Assembly: GCA_009695065.1 (NCBI GenBank)
Contig: SIBR01000040.1
Span: 1 to 33,376 of the forward strand
Length of the DNA stretch: 33,376 nucleotides
Direction of reading: 5' to 3'
Source: Opitutus sp.
GTDB lineage: Bacteria > Verrucomicrobiota > Verrucomicrobiae > Opitutales > Opitutaceae
The notes beneath the pieces are model-generated. The model did no database searches. It worked only from the letters and a program-made list of their open reading frames with translations, and had not been told where the DNA came from. Shown here in pieces: positions 1-7,387 of the stretch (positions are counted from its first letter, which is position 1; every line of letters starts with the position of its first letter). The position numbers and the translations under genes were made by a program.

Positions 1-4
1 ACGC

Positions 5-1735
5 TCAGGCCGTGGCGATGGCCGCGGCCGCCTGCAGGCCCAGCTCCTCGATGGCTTGCTGCCGCATCACGTACTTCTGGACCTTGCCGGTGATCGTCGT
101 CGGAAACGCCTCGACGAATTTGACGTAGCGCGGAATCTTGAAGTGCGCGATCTGCCCTTTGCAGAAGCCGCGGATCTCGTCCACCGAGGCCGTCACACCG
201 GGCTTCAGCCGGATCCACGCCGCCACTTCCTCGCCGTATTTCGCGTCGGGCACGCCGATCACCTGCACGTCGCTCACCTTGGGGTGGGTGTACAAAAACT
301 CCTCGATCTCGCGCGGATAGATGTTTTCCCCGCCGCGGGTGATCATGTCCTTGATCCGCCCGACGATCTTGATGTAGCCCTCGGCGTCCATCGTCGCCAG
401 GTCGCCGGTGTGCATCCAGCGCGCGCCGTCGATGGACTGTTTCGTCGCCGCCGGATTGCCCCAGTAACCGAGCATGACGCAGTAACCCCGCGTGCACAAT
501 TCGCCGGGTTCCCCGAGCGGCACGATCCGGCCGTGGCCCGGATCGACGATCTTGATCTCCTGGTGCGGATGGCACTGGCCGACGGTGCCGACGCGCTTTT
601 CCAGCGGCGAGTCGAGGCGGGTCTGGGTCGAGACCGGACTGGTCTCGGTCATGCCGTAGCAAATCTCGACCTCCGACATGTGCATGCGGTCGACGACCCG
701 CCGCATGACGTCGATGGGGCACGGCGAACCCGCCATCACGCCGGTGCGCAGGCTGCGGAGGTCGAACGAGCCGAAATCCGGGTGATCGAGCTCGGCGATG
801 AACATCGTGGGCACACCGTACAAGGCGGTGCAGCGCTCCGCCTGGATCGCCTGCAGGACCGCCAGCGGCTCGAAGCCGGCGGACGGATACACCATGGTCG
901 CGCCGTGGGTGACGCAGCCGAGATTCCCCATCACCATCCCGAAGCAGTGGTAAAGCGGCACGGGGATGCAGAGCTTGTCCTGCGGGGTGAAATTCTGCAG
1001 GCGGCCGACGAAGTACCCGTTGTTGAGAATATTGTGGTGGCTCAGGGTCGCGCCCTTGGGAAAACCGGTCGTGCCGCTGGTGTATTGGATGTTGATCGCC
1101 TCGTCGCACTCGAGCGATCCCTGGCGTTCGCGGAGCTGTGCCACGCCGACGTCCGCGGCGCGGGCGTTCAGCTCGGTCCACGTGAGCATGCCCGCCACGG
1201 GGGACTCGCCCAGGCAGACGATGGTTTTCAGCGCCGGAAGCTTCGCGGACTGGAGGCTGCCGGGCGCCTGGCTTTTGATTTCCGGCGCGAGCGTCAGAAG
1301 CATGTCCACGTAGTCGGACGACTTGAACGCGGGGCAGATGACAACGACGCGGCAGCCGGACTGGTTAAGCGCGTATTCAAGCTCGTGCGCCCGGTAGGCG
1401 GGATTGATGGTCACGAGGATGGCGCCGACCTTGCTGGTGGCGAACTGGGTGACGCACCACTCGGAGCGATTCGGCGACCAGATACCGACGCGGTCGCCCT
1501 TCTGCACGCCGAGGGCCATCAGGCCCCGGGCGCAACGGTCGACCTGCTCCTGCAGCTCGCGATACGTGAGCCGGATCTGCTGGTGGCGGGACACGAGCGC
1601 CAGGTTGTCCGAATATTTTTCCGCCGTCCGGTCGAACATGTCGCCGATGGTGAGCCCCAGCAGCGGCACATCGCTGGTGGCACTCGCATAACTGGGACGG
1701 TTCGCCGACGCGGGGGCGCCTTGGTTTTCGATCAT
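5..1735 (-). CDS. Fatty-acyl-CoA synthetase, AMP-binding (ACSF2-like)
   Basis: This 576-residue protein should activate a medium- or long-chain fatty acid with ATP to an acyl-adenylate and then to acyl-CoA, in the cytosol or at the membrane. The P-loop-like motif [11 protein letters not shown] is near residue 216, the aromatic motif YGMTETSP follows, and the hinge motif [16 protein letters not shown] is near residue 463. The catalytic lysine is in TGKVQK near residue 551. Length and motifs fit the ACSF2/FadD-like branch of the ANL superfamily. The ATG at 1735 is kept because the protein is colinear with the family from there. No fatty-acid gene is adjacent, so substrate length is open. The only upstream regulatory-looking DNA is a pair of palindromes at 1898-1923 and 1964-1987, which suggests repressor control. 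Confidence 0.93.
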   Translation of the reverse strand: MIENQGAPASANRPSYASATSDVPLLGLTIGDMFDRTAEKYSDNLALVSRHQQIRLTYRELQEQVDRCARGLMALGVQKGDRVGIWSPNRSEWCVTQFATSKVGAILVTINPAYRAHELEYALNQSGCRVVVICPAFKSSDYVDMLLTLAPEIKSQAPGSLQSAKLPALKTIVCLGESPVAGMLTWTELNARAADVGVAQLRERQGSLECDEAINIQYTSGTTGFPKGATLSHHNILNNGYFVGRLQNFTPQDKLCIPVPLYHCFGMVMGNLGCVTHGATMVYPSAGFEPLAVLQAIQAERCTALYGVPTMFIAELDHPDFGSFDLRSLRTGVMAGSPCPIDVMRRVVDRMHMSEVEICYGMTETSPVSTQTRLDSPLEKRVGTVGQCHPHQEIKIVDPGHGRIVPLGEPGELCTRGYCVMLGYWGNPAATKQSIDGARWMHTGDLATMDAEGYIKIVGRIKDMITRGGENIYPREIEEFLYTHPKVSDVQVIGVPDAKYGEEVAAWIRLKPGVTASVDEIRGFCKGQIAHFKIPRYVKFVEAFPTTITGKVQKYVMRQQAIEELGLQAAAAIATA

Positions 1736-1897
1736 GGCTCGGGGCTGGGGTCGCTGGCGGTAAGGGGCGAACTACGCGTGCGGCAGGGGATTCCGCCTGT
1801 CAAGTGCGGCCGGCGGAAGCCGGAAAACGACGCCCGGTTTTCTTATTCGGGTCCGTGGACGGCGGCGAGCGCGACGGATGCACCGCGTCGGTTTCTC

Positions 1898-1923
1898 CAA
1901 TTGTGCGCGCGTGCGCACAATTG
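1898..1923. promoter_or_regulatory. Perfect inverted repeat upstream of the acyl-CoA synthetase gene
   Basis: The 11-base arms CAATTGTGCGC and GCGCACAATTG are perfect and separated by GCGT. There is no T-tract, so a terminator is unlikely. The site lies about 165 bases upstream of the acyl-CoA synthetase start, in a gap that serves as promoter space only for that gene. It is most likely a dimeric repressor operator. The regulator is unknown. Confidence 0.5.
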
Positions 1924-1963
1924 AGACGGGCCCCCAGACGGTGGCGACCGCCGCCGCGGCTCG

Positions 1964-1987
1964 AATTTTGCGACTAGTCGCAAAATT
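1964..1987. promoter_or_regulatory. 24-base perfect palindrome, probable operator
   Basis: The half-site AATTTTGCGACT is followed directly by its exact reverse complement, with no spacer. It sits 41 bases from the neighbouring inverted repeat but has an unrelated sequence, so two different regulators may bind. It lies between the end of the kelch gene and the start of the acyl-CoA synthetase gene, both on the minus strand, and so would act on the synthetase. Perfect dyads of this kind are typical of TetR- or MarR-type operators. This is inference from symmetry alone. Confidence 0.5.
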
Positions 1988-2028
1988 GACCCGGACCCAA
2001 GGTCAGCGCGCCAACGCCCCCCGACCGC

Positions 2029-3066
2029 TCAACGGGCGGCGTCGAGCAATTCTCGCCAGCGGATGCGGTATATCACCGCGGTGCGATGCTTCATGCGGTC
2101 CTCGCCGCCGAAGGCGTAGAGCCATTCGCCCGCCTGCACCAGGCCCACGTTCCCCGCCCGATACGGCAACGGGACCGTCGCCCGGTAGCGATTGGCAGCG
2201 AGATCGAAAACGTACGTCTCGGCGGCGAAGCCCGTCGCCTCGTCGCGGTAGCCGCCGGCCAGCAGCAGGTGCGGCGCATCGAGGCGCACGGCGGTGATTC
2301 CGCGATTGGCGACCGGGAGCGGAGGCAGGTCCGACCAGCGCCCCGTCGCCGGGGAATACACGTGCGCCGCCGCGAGATTGGCGACGGTTCGGACCGGCGC
2401 GTCCCAGCGCGCGCCGCCGAAAACGTAAATGCGGTCGTTGCCCGCCACCGCGGTGCCGATGCCAAAGCCCGCCTCGGGGTAGTCCGCAAGTTTCCGGCTC
2501 GAGCCGGTCCGCAGGTCGACCGCCCGAAAAGCGTTCGTGAGCAGATCGAGGCGGGCCTGATCCGGCGCGCCTCCGACGGCGTAGAGCGTGTCGCCGAGAA
2601 TGGCGCCGCTCGCGTAGACGAGCCGGGGTTCGATCGCAGCCACACGCGTGAGCGCGCCACCCCTGCCCAGCCGCCAGAGCACCGGATGACCCCCGGCCCC
2701 GCCCGAGCCGCCGGCCAGCCAAAGCGCACCGGCACCCGCATCGAACGCCCCGTAGGCCGCGGGCGTTTCCAGCCGGCCGGCCTCGCGCCACGTGCCACGC
2801 GCCACGTCGTAGGCCCAAATCTTGTCGAGCCAGCGCTTCACGTCGCCCGGCCAGTTCGTTCCCCCGGCGATGACGATCTCCCCGTCGATCAGCGCGCACG
2901 CGAATCCGCCGTTCGACTCGGGCAGGTCCGCAACGCGCTCCCACCCGGCCGCGAATGCCGCGGCCGGACTGACCGCGAGCAAAACGGCGGCAAGCCGCGC
3001 GGCCACCCATCCAGAGGTTGAGGCACGCGATGGAAGTCGAAACAGGCGGGCGGTCATCCCTCTCAT
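2029..3066 (-). CDS. Exported kelch-repeat (galactose oxidase/mutarotase-like) protein
   Basis: A 345-residue exported protein. An N-terminal hydrophobic stretch (about residues 20-40, ending AAAFAA) looks like a Sec signal peptide. The rest is a series of kelch blades, recognisable by paired glycines followed by an aromatic residue: VIAGGTNWPG, LYAVGGAPDQ, IYVFGGARWD, LLLAGGYRDE and LYAFGGEDR. Such a six-bladed propeller resembles NanM-type sialate mutarotases and related periplasmic sugar-binding propellers. No catalytic set can be assigned by eye, so the substrate is unknown. The ATG at 3057 (residue 4) is an equally plausible start. The neighbours give no pathway. Confidence 0.82.
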   Translation of the reverse strand: MRGMTARLFRLPSRASTSGWVAARLAAVLLAVSPAAAFAAGWERVADLPESNGGFACALIDGEIVIAGGTNWPGDVKRWLDKIWAYDVARGTWREAGRLETPAAYGAFDAGAGALWLAGGSGGAGGHPVLWRLGRGGALTRVAAIEPRLVYASGAILGDTLYAVGGAPDQARLDLLTNAFRAVDLRTGSSRKLADYPEAGFGIGTAVAGNDRIYVFGGARWDAPVRTVANLAAAHVYSPATGRWSDLPPLPVANRGITAVRLDAPHLLLAGGYRDEATGFAAETYVFDLAANRYRATVPLPYRAGNVGLVQAGEWLYAFGGEDRMKHRTAVIYRIRWRELLDAAR

Positions 3067-3114
3067 CGTTGGCGGGAGATGGCGTGACAGCCAGCAAAAG
3101 GGCGTGACGAACGC

Positions 3115-3969
3115 CTACCGTGAACGCGGCAACGACTCGGCCTCGTCGATCGTGCGCGGCCAGTCCGACTTGAGCAGCCGGGACAGCGAGCGGTCGGCGA
3201 GGAGCCGGCCGCCCGTCTGGCAGCGCGGGCAGTAATTCACCTCGTTCTCCGCATAACGGATCCGCTGCACCGTCGTGCCGCACACCTGGCAGGGCTGGCC
3301 GAACCGGCCGTGCACCGCCATTTCCGGCCGGAACGCGGTGACCTTTGCCGGGAATCCACCGCCCGTCTCACGCCGCTGCCGTTCCGTCCACGCGCCGGGC
3401 ACCTCGCGGACCGCGGCGTGCAGACGCGCGATCTCCCCGGGCGAGAGTTTTTGCGTCAGCGTCACCGGAGAAAGCCGCGCGGCGTGGAGGATCTCGTCGG
3501 AGTAGGCGTTGCCGATGCCGCTGAACGACCGCGGGTCGGTCAGCGCGCGCTTCAGCGTGTGGTTCTCACGCGTGAGGACCGCCGCGAATTCTTCGGTCGT
3601 GGCGCCGAACACGGCGATGCCGCCGGGGTCGTGGGCACGCAGGGACGGTTCTCCGAGCCGTCTTGGGTTTGAACTGCGATTCGCATCGGAACCCAGGACG
3701 CCTCGGAGAGGCATCCCCACCTCCGTCCACTGCAACCGCCCCGCGATCATCAGGTGCAGCACGAGCCAGCCGCCGGCCTCAAACCCGAACGCGCTCCGCT
3801 TCCCCACCCGACGCAACGCGACGATTTTCCGGCCCGCCAGCGCATCGATCGGCGTCACGGCGGTGCGCAGCACGAAGAACGCCTCGATCCGGAATTTCTC
3901 CAGCGCCCGTCCCACCACCCGGCGCTCCAGCGCCTCCAAGTAAACCGTGATGTCCGGCAGTTCGGGCAT
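3115..3969 (-). CDS. Fpg/Nei-family DNA glycosylase with an internal palindromic repeat
   Basis: A bifunctional base-excision glycosylase/AP lyase, 284 residues. It begins MPELPD, placing the catalytic Pro2 and Glu3, which fixes the start at 3969. TLKRALTDPRSFSGIGNAYSDE is the usual helix-two-turn-helix region (20-residue core seen), and the C-terminal zinc finger has C227, C230, C247 and C250 with 2-16-2 spacing. The odd part is residues 85-110, encoded by a 76-base imperfect palindrome (3642-3717). It occupies the place where relatives have a roughly 45-residue strand-loop segment carrying the DNA-intercalating arginine. The repeat-encoded peptide contains NPRRLG at residues 101-106, close to the family DPRRFG motif. 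The frame stays open and the rest is well preserved, so it may still be active. Confidence 0.88.
   Translation of the reverse strand: MPELPDITVYLEALERRVVGRALEKFRIEAFFVLRTAVTPIDALAGRKIVALRRVGKRSAFGFEAGGWLVLHLMIAGRLQWTEVGMPLRGVLGSDANRSSNPRRLGEPSLRAHDPGGIAVFGATTEEFAAVLTRENHTLKRALTDPRSFSGIGNAYSDEILHAARLSPVTLTQKLSPGEIARLHAAVREVPGAWTERQRRETGGGFPAKVTAFRPEMAVHGRFGQPCQVCGTTVQRIRYAENEVNYCPRCQTGGRLLADRSLSRLLKSDWPRTIDEAESLPRSR
3642..3717. repeat. 76-base imperfect palindromic element inside the fpg-like gene
   Basis: The two 28-base arms (3642-3669 and 3690-3717) match at 23 of 28 positions. The centre contains the perfect dyad TGCGATTCGCA at 3675-3685. Landmarks are TCTCCGAG near each outer end and TGGGTT near the centre. 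It is read in frame as residues 85-110 of the glycosylase. It behaves like a mobile palindromic element comparable in concept to Rickettsia palindromic elements. Confidence 0.7.
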
Positions 3970-3995
3970 GGGGGATGTCCGGTTGGGGTGAAGTT

Positions 3996-4090
3996 CGCGT
4001 TGCGCTCGTGCTCTTGCTCGTGCTCGTAATCGTGGTCGTGTTGACCCATGCCGGGCACGCGATTAAGATTACGATCACGAGCACGACCCG
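3996..4090. repeat. Imperfect inverted repeat of GAGCAC/GATTAC-type units
   Basis: The 125-base gap between the divergent glycosylase and WD40 starts is filled by degenerate six-base units. The left arm reads GCTCGTGCTCGTAATCG and the right arm GATTACGATCACGAGCAC, its approximate reverse complement. The right arm ends four bases before the WD40 ATG. It is low-complexity, probably mobile or slippage-derived, and leaves little room for two ordinary promoters. Confidence 0.6.
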
Positions 4091-4093
4091 CTG

Positions 4094-5167
4094 ATGCAAC
4101 TCACCAAACACTGGGCAGCCATCCTCGACGACTACGCCATCGACCTTGCATGGTCGCCGGATGGCACCCGCCTCGCGGCCGCGAGCGCCGCCGGCCCGGT
4201 CTCGCTGTTTGCGGCCGACGACGGCGCGCGGAGCCACGATCTGCCCGGACACGACAACGGCACGAACTGTCTCGCGTGGATGCCCGCGACGCCGACGGCG
4301 GACGGCGGCAGGCAGACGGCCGATCCGTCCTCCGTCCTCCGCCCTCCGTCGTCGGTCCTCGCCACCGGCGGCCAGGATGGCGCGGTGAAATTCTGGGACG
4401 CGGCGGCAGGGCAGCACACGGCCACCGCCAAACTCGGCCCCGCGTGGGTGGAACACCTCGCGTGGCGGTGCGTCGGAGGCGCGTCGCCAACTCCCTGCCT
4501 CTTCGCCGCCGCCGGGCGCGCGCTCGCAGCGATCCGCCCCGACGGCTCGATCGCCCATTCGTTTCCACCCGCGCCGAAGACACTGACCGCGCTGGCCGCC
4601 CAACCCGCGGGCGGCTCGATGGCGGTCGCCTACTACGGCGGCATCCGGCTCTGGGATGCGGACGACTTCCTCTTGCAAAAGGAATTCCCCTACGCCAACG
4701 GGATCCACGCGCTGGTGTGGTCGCCCGACAGCAAGTGGCTCGTCTCCGGCAATCAGGATCCCTCCGTCCATCTCTGGATTCCGGAGAAGGACATCGAGCT
4801 CCACATGAGCGGCTATGAGGGCAAGGTGAAATTTCTCTCCTTCGACCACACCGCACGGTGGCTGGCGACGAGCGGTGGCAGCGATGCCTGCATCTGGGAT
4901 TGCGCGGGCGAGGGACCCGAAGGTCGCGAACCCGCCATGCTGCCGCATGCGGCGCCGGTCTGTGCGGTGCGGTTTCAAAACACGCACGGCCTGCTGGCCA
5001 CCGCCTCGCAGGACGGCGTCGTCCAACTCTGGAGTCCCGAGCGCAAACAGCCGCTGCGGGCCACGGTGAAGATGCCGACCGCCGCCACCAAGCTCGCGTG
5101 GTCGCCCGATGACCGCCTGCTCGCGATCGGCTCGGAAAAAGGCCCCGTCTACGTGCTGAAATGCTAG
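4094..5167 (+). CDS. WD40-repeat beta-propeller protein
   Basis: A 357-residue soluble protein made of WD40 blades and no catalytic domain. Blade endings are visible as VKFWD, IRLWD, VHLWI, ACIWD and VQLWS, with blade starts such as LAWSPDG and LVWSPDS, giving about seven blades. No signal peptide is seen, so it is probably a cytosolic scaffold. Related proteins often sit next to CobW/metallochaperone GTPases in other bacteria, but none is present here. Residues 66-89 are low-complexity and encoded by an inverted repeat. They fall between CLAWMP and LATGGQDG, where blades normally have two or three residues. The ATG at 4094 abuts a repeat and has no clear ribosome binding site, so the start is only fairly sure. 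Confidence 0.82.
   Translation: MQLTKHWAAILDDYAIDLAWSPDGTRLAAASAAGPVSLFAADDGARSHDLPGHDNGTNCLAWMPATPTADGGRQTADPSSVLRPPSSVLATGGQDGAVKFWDAAAGQHTATAKLGPAWVEHLAWRCVGGASPTPCLFAAAGRALAAIRPDGSIAHSFPPAPKTLTALAAQPAGGSMAVAYYGGIRLWDADDFLLQKEFPYANGIHALVWSPDSKWLVSGNQDPSVHLWIPEKDIELHMSGYEGKVKFLSFDHTARWLATSGGSDACIWDCAGEGPEGREPAMLPHAAPVCAVRFQNTHGLLATASQDGVVQLWSPERKQPLRATVKMPTAATKLAWSPDDRLLAIGSEKGPVYVLKC
4291..4357. repeat. Inverted repeat inserted in frame in the WD40 gene
   Basis: Arms at 4291-4323 and 4325-4357 are imperfect reverse complements built from GACGGCGGACGG-like units on the left and CCGTCCTCCGTCC-like units on the right. The element is translated as residues 66-89 of the propeller without breaking the frame. 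It is the second in-frame palindromic insertion in adjacent genes and has a different sequence from the first. Confidence 0.6.
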
Positions 5168-5192
5168 GCGTGAAGGCGGGAGCTCAAACGAG

Positions 5193-5275
5193 ATTGAATG
5201 GGAAAATCAGGAAACGATTCGGAATCGGAATTTGCCTGAGATCGTTTTCCCCCTTTCGTGATTTCCCCATTCTAA
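5193..5275. repeat. MITE-like repeat copy A
   Basis: About 83 bases with inverted ends: left GAATGGGAAAATCAGGAAAC and, read on the other strand, right GAATGGGGAAATCACGAAA. These ends match those around the GxxExxY gene at 19823-20259. The interior has no open frame of note. Confidence 0.6.
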
Positions 5276-5304
5276 TCGTTCCCGTCGCCCCTGCTCAGGA
5301 GCCT

Positions 5305-5336
5305 TGCCGAATCGCGGGATGAACCCGCTCCTACAG
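5305..5336. repeat. REP-like hairpin repeat
   Basis: A short stem GCGGG/CCCGC (5314-5318 and 5324-5328) with loop ATGAA, followed by TCCTACAG. This resembles the widespread REP-type sequence family. It lies between copies A and B of the MITE-like repeat and is noncoding. Confidence 0.5.
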
Positions 5337-5418
5337 CTTCAGCCCATCAGGCGGAAGCGAGCCTTGGTCGGCTTCGGCGCCGCCGCAGGCCCGTAAACTT
5401 CGGGGATTGGACCCAACG

Positions 5419-5496
5419 CGAATGTGGAAATCAGGAATCAAACCGGAACGGAATCTGCCCAGGATCGTTTCCCGCCTTTCCTGATCTCCTCATTCA
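5419..5496. repeat. MITE-like repeat copy B
   Basis: About 78 bases. The left end CGAATGTGGAAATCAGGAA is almost identical to the right-hand terminal repeat of the GxxExxY cassette, and the right end TTTCCTGATCTCCTCATTC is its inverted partner. It differs from copies A and C mainly in the interior. Confidence 0.6.
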
Positions 5497-5577
5497 CCTC
5501 TCGACCCGTTTGCCGATCGGACAAAGCCACCCAATGTCCCCAAATGCTGCAGCGAGGGACGCGAGATAAAGCGGCGG

Positions 5578-5645
5578 GCCGGAAATCAGGAAACGGATCG
5601 CAGCCGGATCCGTTCCGGTTCGTTTCCTGATTTTCCCATTCACAT
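5578..5645. repeat. MITE-like repeat copy C
   Basis: About 68 bases with GGAAATCAGGAAACG at the left and CGTTTCCTGATTTTCC at the right, a near-perfect inverted pair. It is followed by CACATCGCTCCCGTC, close to the TAATCGTTCCCGTC that follows copy A, so copies A and C share right flanks. The remaining DNA in 5168-5663 shows no gene. Confidence 0.6.
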
Positions 5646-5663
5646 CGCTCCCGTCTTCCCTGC

Positions 5664-6752
5664 TCAAAAGTCGAATCCGAGCAGCAGCTTCAGACGCGTG
5701 TAATCCTGCGCGCTGCCATCCGGGTTGTTGCGGCGCATCTCGTGCCGCACGGACGTGCTGAGCGTTTCGGTCAGCTTCTTGTTGAGCTCGACGCGGTTTT
5801 CCCAGCCGTCGGGCAGGTCCTTCACCGGATACCAAACACCGCGCTGCACGAGCCCCATCTGCCAGGGCAGCTTCAGTTCGACCTCCTCGAAACCGGATTG
5901 TACGCCACGGGAGGTGTGATCGGCCGCCGGGGCGGTGTTCCAAATTTCGAACAAGTTCTGCGACACCCCCGTGCGCAGTTTCCGGCTGGGCGTGGTCAGC
6001 ACATTGTAGCCGAGGCCGATTTCCTGCTGCAGCAACACGTATTCGTTGGGCACTCCCAACCGCTTGCTCGCCCGGTTCCACTCCACGCTGGGCCGGTATT
6101 GCGCAAAATACGCCTTGCTGAAGTCGTGCTGCCAGGAGGCGGATCCCTTGATCACGTCCGTCGTGGAAATCTCATCGGTGCGCGCGTAGTCCGTGCGCGT
6201 GGCGATCTGCACCCCATCCTTCTCCCACTTGCGCCGCAACTGGCCGTCGAACGCGACATTGTTGCGGTTGGCGCGGTCGGACACGGCCTCGGTGGAAAAC
6301 GCCAGCCGACCGTGCCACGGACCGAAGTAATTGCGCACCTTCGCCGTCAGCATCCACGGGGAAACCCGGTCCCACAGTGTCACCCGTTCCTCCTCCGCCC
6401 GCTCCGCCTCGATTTTCGCCGCGGGTTTGTCCGGCTTGGCGGCGCTTTCCGGTTTCGCGGCTTGGGCGACAACGGCCTTCGCCGCCGCGGGCGCGGGAGC
6501 TTTTTCCCCTTGGATGATCACGGCATCCGCCGCCGGCACGCGCAGTTCGCCGAAGCGGTCCGACTTGAACACAATCGTCGCGCCGCTCGAAACCAGCGTG
6601 CCGTGCACGCGATCGCCATCCTTATAGACCAGGGTGTCGCGGGAGTTGGCGGCATCGTCGGCCGCCCGGATCGCAAGGGACGTGAGCAGGAAGCCGCAGA
6701 GGAAAGAAATGGTTTCGCGCCGCCAGATCCCGCCGGTGATTGCCGTGAGCAT
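5664..6752 (-). CDS. Exported DUF481-type protein
   Basis: About 362 residues from the ATG at 6752; a GTG at 6767 would add five. The N-terminus is a signal peptide ending near AIRAAD. A short beta-rich segment with LVYKDGDRVHGTL and VIIQGEK follows, then an Ala/Lys/Pro-rich linker (about residues 85-125). The C-terminal 230 residues alternate in the manner of an outer-membrane barrel and end in LLLGFDF with a terminal Phe, as BAM substrates do. The layout matches DUF481/YdiY-like proteins of Gram-negative bacteria, whose function is not known. It is divergent from the copper cluster and ends next to the repeat island. Confidence 0.8.
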   Translation of the reverse strand: MLTAITGGIWRRETISFLCGFLLTSLAIRAADDAANSRDTLVYKDGDRVHGTLVSSGATIVFKSDRFGELRVPAADAVIIQGEKAPAPAAAKAVVAQAAKPESAAKPDKPAAKIEAERAEEERVTLWDRVSPWMLTAKVRNYFGPWHGRLAFSTEAVSDRANRNNVAFDGQLRRKWEKDGVQIATRTDYARTDEISTTDVIKGSASWQHDFSKAYFAQYRPSVEWNRASKRLGVPNEYVLLQQEIGLGYNVLTTPSRKLRTGVSQNLFEIWNTAPAADHTSRGVQSGFEEVELKLPWQMGLVQRGVWYPVKDLPDGWENRVELNKKLTETLSTSVRHEMRRNNPDGSAQDYTRLKLLLGFDF

Positions 6753-6871
6753 ATGTCTTCGACGCACGTTATTAGCCGGAGTTTCAACTTTTTTCGCCCG
6801 AAGTTTTACCGTCCGGCCACGAAGGAAAGTGCCCTTGCCTCAGGTTTCCCTCCAATTGAGGGTCCGCCCGC

Positions 6872-7255
6872 ATGCGAAAGAAACTTTCCATCGTCGGACT
6901 GCTCGTCGCCTGGCTCTGTGCCAATGGCGCGCTGCTCGACGTGGTGCAGGTCTTCGCCTGGGGCCGGATGTTCGCCGGGTATGCCGAATCGATGACGGTG
7001 GGTGCCGCCCTTTCCGCAACGTTCGACCCCGCCAAGCCGTGCGAACTTTGCGTCAGCGTCGCCCAGACCAAGGACCAGCAGGAGAAGCAGGCTCCGGCTG
7101 AACTCCTCCGGGCGAAGGACCACCCTCTCGTCCTCGCCTGCGACCTGCCGGCCGCGATCGTTTTTTCCGCCCCGAACCAGGAGTGGCCGGCCGGGCCGGC
7201 CCTCGCTCCGCCCGGACGCAACGATCCGGTGCCCGTGCCCCCGCCGCGCGTTTAA
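6872..7255 (+). CDS. Small exported protein with a CELC motif, first gene of the copper cluster
   Basis: A 127-residue protein with a signal peptide or membrane anchor at residues 1-25 and a tail rich in proline. The recognisable block is QVFAWGRMFAGYAESM followed by an acidic/aromatic stretch and PCELCVSV near residue 56, a CxxC pair that could bind metal. Similar small proteins with a Cys pair lie just upstream of TonB receptor and Sco genes in Verrucomicrobia and Proteobacteria, in the manner of DUF2946-type proteins. The receptor gene follows after 132 bases. A copper-related periplasmic role is inferred from position; the sequence alone does not prove it. Confidence 0.72.
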   Translation: MRKKLSIVGLLVAWLCANGALLDVVQVFAWGRMFAGYAESMTVGAALSATFDPAKPCELCVSVAQTKDQQEKQAPAELLRAKDHPLVLACDLPAAIVFSAPNQEWPAGPALAPPGRNDPVPVPPPRV

Positions 7256-7316
7256 CGCGCCCCTGCACCGCCGTGTCCGCGTCGCGCTGAATCTGCGCGC
7301 GCGGTTTTCCGCCTTC

Positions 7317-7333
7317 GTTCGCCTCAGGCGAAC
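7317..7333. promoter_or_regulatory. Perfect dyad upstream of the TonB receptor
   Basis: GTTCGCC and GGCGAAC flank TCA. The dyad sits 55 bases before the receptor start in the gap after the small CELC gene. Without a T-run it is more likely an operator or a weak attenuating hairpin than a terminator. No known metal-regulator box was recognised. Confidence 0.35.
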
Positions 7334-7387
7334 CACGTAGCGCGTTCGCGTGCCCGCCGCCGTGTCCTTCCTCCCCACGCCCGTATC

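Noticed and set aside
1901..1922. Rex-type operator reading of the upstream palindrome
   Set aside because: TTGTG and CACAA are present, but the spacer is ten bases rather than the eight of Rex sites, and the spacer is GC-rich.
56..1924. Long open frame on the plus strand opposite the acyl-CoA synthetase
   Set aside because: Its translation is rich in Arg, His and Gly with no domain, and it is a high-GC antisense shadow of a well-supported gene.
3642..3717. Rho-independent terminator
   Set aside because: The structure lies inside a coding sequence, has a long interrupted stem and no following T-tract.
3855..4058. Short open frame overlapping the glycosylase N-terminus and the hexamer repeat
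   Set aside because: Its sequence comes from repeat units and the antisense of a confident start region.
5424..5630. 68-codon open frame in the repeat island
   Set aside because: It is made of MITE-like repeat copy B and flanks, with no start signal or protein-like composition.
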